From the NCBI RefSeq assembly GCF_006538885.1, contig NZ_BJLY01000001.1:682001-746000 (forward strand): a stretch of 64,000 nucleotides of DNA. The letters are read 5' to 3'. Positions 62,482 through 64,000 of the stretch are shown here, piece after piece. The translations under genes were made by a program, and so were the position numbers. Source of the stretch: Gluconobacter roseus NBRC 3990 (GTDB lineage Bacteria > Pseudomonadota > Alphaproteobacteria > Acetobacterales > Acetobacteraceae). The number at the start of each line of letters is the position of its first letter. Positions within the stretch are counted from its first letter, which is position 1. The notes beneath the pieces are model-generated. The model saw nothing but the letters and a program-made list of their open reading frames with translations. It was not told where the DNA came from and searched no databases.

Positions 62482-62784
62482 TTACTGGCCCATGCGCTCC
62501 TGATTCTGGGCTGGGGTCAGGGTTGTCGGGCCACCATAGGTCTGTCGGGCGACGTTGGGCATGAGGTCGGGGCGGGCCCAGCAGGTCGTGCCCTCGAAAC
62601 TTGTTGTGCAATACGGCTGGGGCGGGGGTGGCCCGACCGGCCGGGCGCAGAAACTTTCATCATCGTACAGATAGGCCGTGTTGCAGTCCTTGCCCGTGAT
62701 GGCGGACGCGATGCGGTCCGGCGCGCAGCCTTCAAGCGCGCAGAACACCAGGGGAAGCAGCAGGAGCGGGACGGGCTTTTTCAT
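62482..62784 (-). CDS. small lipoprotein of unknown function
   Basis: A 100-residue protein with lipobox LEGC (C20). The mature part carries four further cysteines (DCNTAY, SFCARP, PYCTTS, TTCWARP), a GPPPPQP stretch and a Gln-rich end. The cysteine count suggests a small disulfide-stabilised periplasmic domain. No recognised family. It diverges from the TPR protein gene. Confidence 0.75.
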   Translation of the reverse strand: MKKPVPLLLLPLVFCALEGCAPDRIASAITGKDCNTAYLYDDESFCARPVGPPPPQPYCTTSFEGTTCWARPDLMPNVARQTYGGPTTLTPAQNQERMGQ

Positions 62785-62972
62785 GGCGTCCAGAATGCTT
62801 CCCGAGCTGTTAAGGAAGTCTGAATGTCGGCCGGTTTTTCTGTGGCTGTACTGTTTTTCACAGTTCCGGTCCGCTTTGGCGCTTCAATGATCGTGTGAAG
62901 CGTTTGCCGCGACGGTTCGGCACCTGTATGGTCAGGCAAAACAGTTTGAAGACCGATCCAGCAGGGGACCAG

Positions 62973-63653
62973 GTGGCAGACGATTTCATCACGCAGGTGA
63001 ACGAAGAAATGCAGGCGCAGCGGTTGCGGGCCATGGCACGGCGCATTGGCGCCGTGGTGGGTGTCGTGGCCGTGATTGGAGCCATCGGGGGTGGCGTGTG
63101 GGGCTGGAACAGTCACGCCCGCCATGCAGCACAGCAGGCGGCGTCGGCGCGGTATTTCACCGCCACGACCGCTCTGTCCGACCCCAAGCATGACGCCGCA
63201 GCCACCCAGAAGGCCACCGCGACCTTCCAGGATCTGGCGGAACATGGCCCCGTAGGCGTGCGCTCCTATGCAGCGCTGCGTCTGGCCGATCTGCAGAGCC
63301 AGGCCGGTCAGACGGACGCGGCGCTGAAGACGTGGCAGGGTGTTGCGGATGATAACGCTGCCGAACCGGCCCTGCGGGACATGGCGCGTTACATGAGCCT
63401 GAACGCCCGGACCGCGTCAGCCGATCCGAAAACGCTTCGTCCGGGCTATGAAGCTCTGGCGCAGGGTGGAGGCGCCTGGGCATCGCTGGCTCAGGAAGGG
63501 CTTGTTGCGCTGGACCTGCGTGCCGGTGCGACGGCTGATCAGCAGAAGGAAGCCCGGCGCATCCTGACGCAGATCGTTGGCAGTGAAAACGCGACCGAAG
63601 GGGTGCGTGCACGTGCGCAGGCCCTGCTCGAGACATTTGGAGACGCCGGTTGA
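62973..63653 (+). CDS. membrane-anchored TPR-like protein (YfgM type)
   Basis: A 226-residue protein with a short cytosolic start, ADDFITQVNEEMQAQRLRA, one membrane helix (about 26-46), and a periplasmic TPR-like helical domain (FQDLAEHGPVGVRSYAALRLADL and following). It matches the YfgM/ancillary SecYEG translocon family commonly next to bamB. GTG 62973 is chosen because AGGGGA precedes it and it begins the conserved sequence; the open frame continues to 62895. The stop overlaps the bamB start (TGATG). Confidence 0.85.
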   Translation: MADDFITQVNEEMQAQRLRAMARRIGAVVGVVAVIGAIGGGVWGWNSHARHAAQQAASARYFTATTALSDPKHDAAATQKATATFQDLAEHGPVGVRSYAALRLADLQSQAGQTDAALKTWQGVADDNAAEPALRDMARYMSLNARTASADPKTLRPGYEALAQGGGAWASLAQEGLVALDLRAGATADQQKEARRILTQIVGSENATEGVRARAQALLETFGDAG

Positions 63654-64000
63654 TGCGCCGTCCTGTTCTTTCCCGCTCTTCCCTTTCCATGAACCGCCCC
63701 ATGGGCCGCCGTGGTCTTCTGCGGACCGCCTGCTCGGGTAGTGCCCTGGCCGTTCTGGGCGGGTGCAGCCTGTTCGAAGATGACAAGAAGCCCCCCCTGG
63801 CCGGACATCGTGTGAATGTCCTCTCCACGGGTGCGGGGCTGACGGTCGATCATGATGATCACACGCCAATCACGCTGGGTCCGGTTCAGCCGGTCCGCGA
63901 ATGGCTGCAGGAAGGTGGAAGCCCGTCCCATGTTGCCGTGAATGCGGCCTGGAATGGCCCGGATCTGGTCTGGAGCCATTCGGTTGGTGCGCAGACCGAT
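63653..64000 (+). CDS. bamB: BamB outer-membrane assembly lipoprotein (5' part only)
   Basis: First 116 residues of a protein cut by the window edge. A lipoprotein-like signal GRRGLLRTACSGSALAVLGG ends with C38 in a GGCS lipobox; twin arginines are also present. The following LAGHRVNVLSTGAGLTVD and WNGPDLVWSH segments fit the start of the PQQ-like beta-propeller of BamB (YfgL), a partner of BamA in outer-membrane protein insertion. Location after the YfgM-like gene supports this; the propeller itself is outside the window. Confidence 0.8.
   Translation, partial: MRRPVLSRSSLSMNRPMGRRGLLRTACSGSALAVLGGCSLFEDDKKPPLAGHRVNVLSTGAGLTVDHDDHTPITLGPVQPVREWLQEGGSPSHVAVNAAWNGPDLVWSHSVGAQTD

Noticed and set aside
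1-64000. CRISPR arrays, insertion sequences, prophage genes
   Set aside because: No regularly spaced repeats, transposase motifs or phage structural genes were seen on either strand.

Overview
The window reads as a stretch of chromosome from an acetic acid bacterium (Alphaproteobacteria, Acetobacteraceae), most likely Gluconobacter or a close relative. This rests on a bo3-type ubiquinol oxidase operon with all quinol-site residues intact, a class I lysyl-tRNA synthetase, Hint-domain and periplasmic proteins of the kind seen in this group, high GC, and several gene neighbourhoods I know as alphaproteobacterial (helicase-S4-fdxA; purN-purM facing hda-ppk-ppx; aroE-coaE-dnaQ; TPR protein-bamB). 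The genus call is inference. I see no prophage, insertion sequence, CRISPR array or plasmid function, so this is core chromosome with a few accessory loci.

Layout. 1-9.2 kb: a partial DinG-like Fe-S helicase faces a tightly packed lysK / MprF-like / marC operon; then a uracil-DNA glycosylase-family protein and a 2H phosphoesterase on the minus strand, and a Bax-inhibitor-1 family membrane protein. 9.2-13.6 kb: cyoABCD with a long dyad-rich leader. 13.7-19.2 kb: 7Fe ferredoxin, S4 RNA-binding protein and SUV3-like helicase (minus), M17 aminopeptidase and a MarR regulator. 19.2-23.8 kb: a glycan locus (WecA-like transferase, membrane-anchored 4,6-dehydratase, DegT aminotransferase, unknown membrane protein). 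23.8-29.1 kb, minus: AI-2E-type permease, a large AIDA-repeat/Hint protein, an ABC-F ATPase. 29.2-33 kb: ndk, GST, purM-purN, hda. 33-39.7 kb: a phosphate-metabolism run (ppk, ppx, CDP-diacylglycerol diphosphatase, MFS permease, acid phosphatase). 39.7-50.6 kb: DUF4175 protein, lysA, cdd, secreted protease, orphan receiver, two identical tRNA-Arg(ACG), guaA, small secreted proteins, HNH nuclease, gluQ.

50.5-64 kb: argH with a 43-residue lipoprotein, diverging from three tandem TlpA-like thioredoxin-fold genes. These lead into a long coupled run: N-formylglutamate amidohydrolase, aroE, coaE, dnaQ, two glycosyltransferases, an asparagine-synthase-like amidotransferase and pyrC. The window ends in a membrane TPR protein and the start of bamB.

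How the genes work together: respiration (quinol oxidase, ferredoxin), envelope building (lipid modification, glycan assembly, BamB), phosphate and polyphosphate turnover, and nucleotide and amino-acid biosynthesis. The most notable features are an MprF-like protein lacking the second half of its synthase domain although it is coupled to lysK, the AIDA-repeat/Hint protein, the TlpA triplet, and a ThpR homologue lacking its second catalytic histidine.
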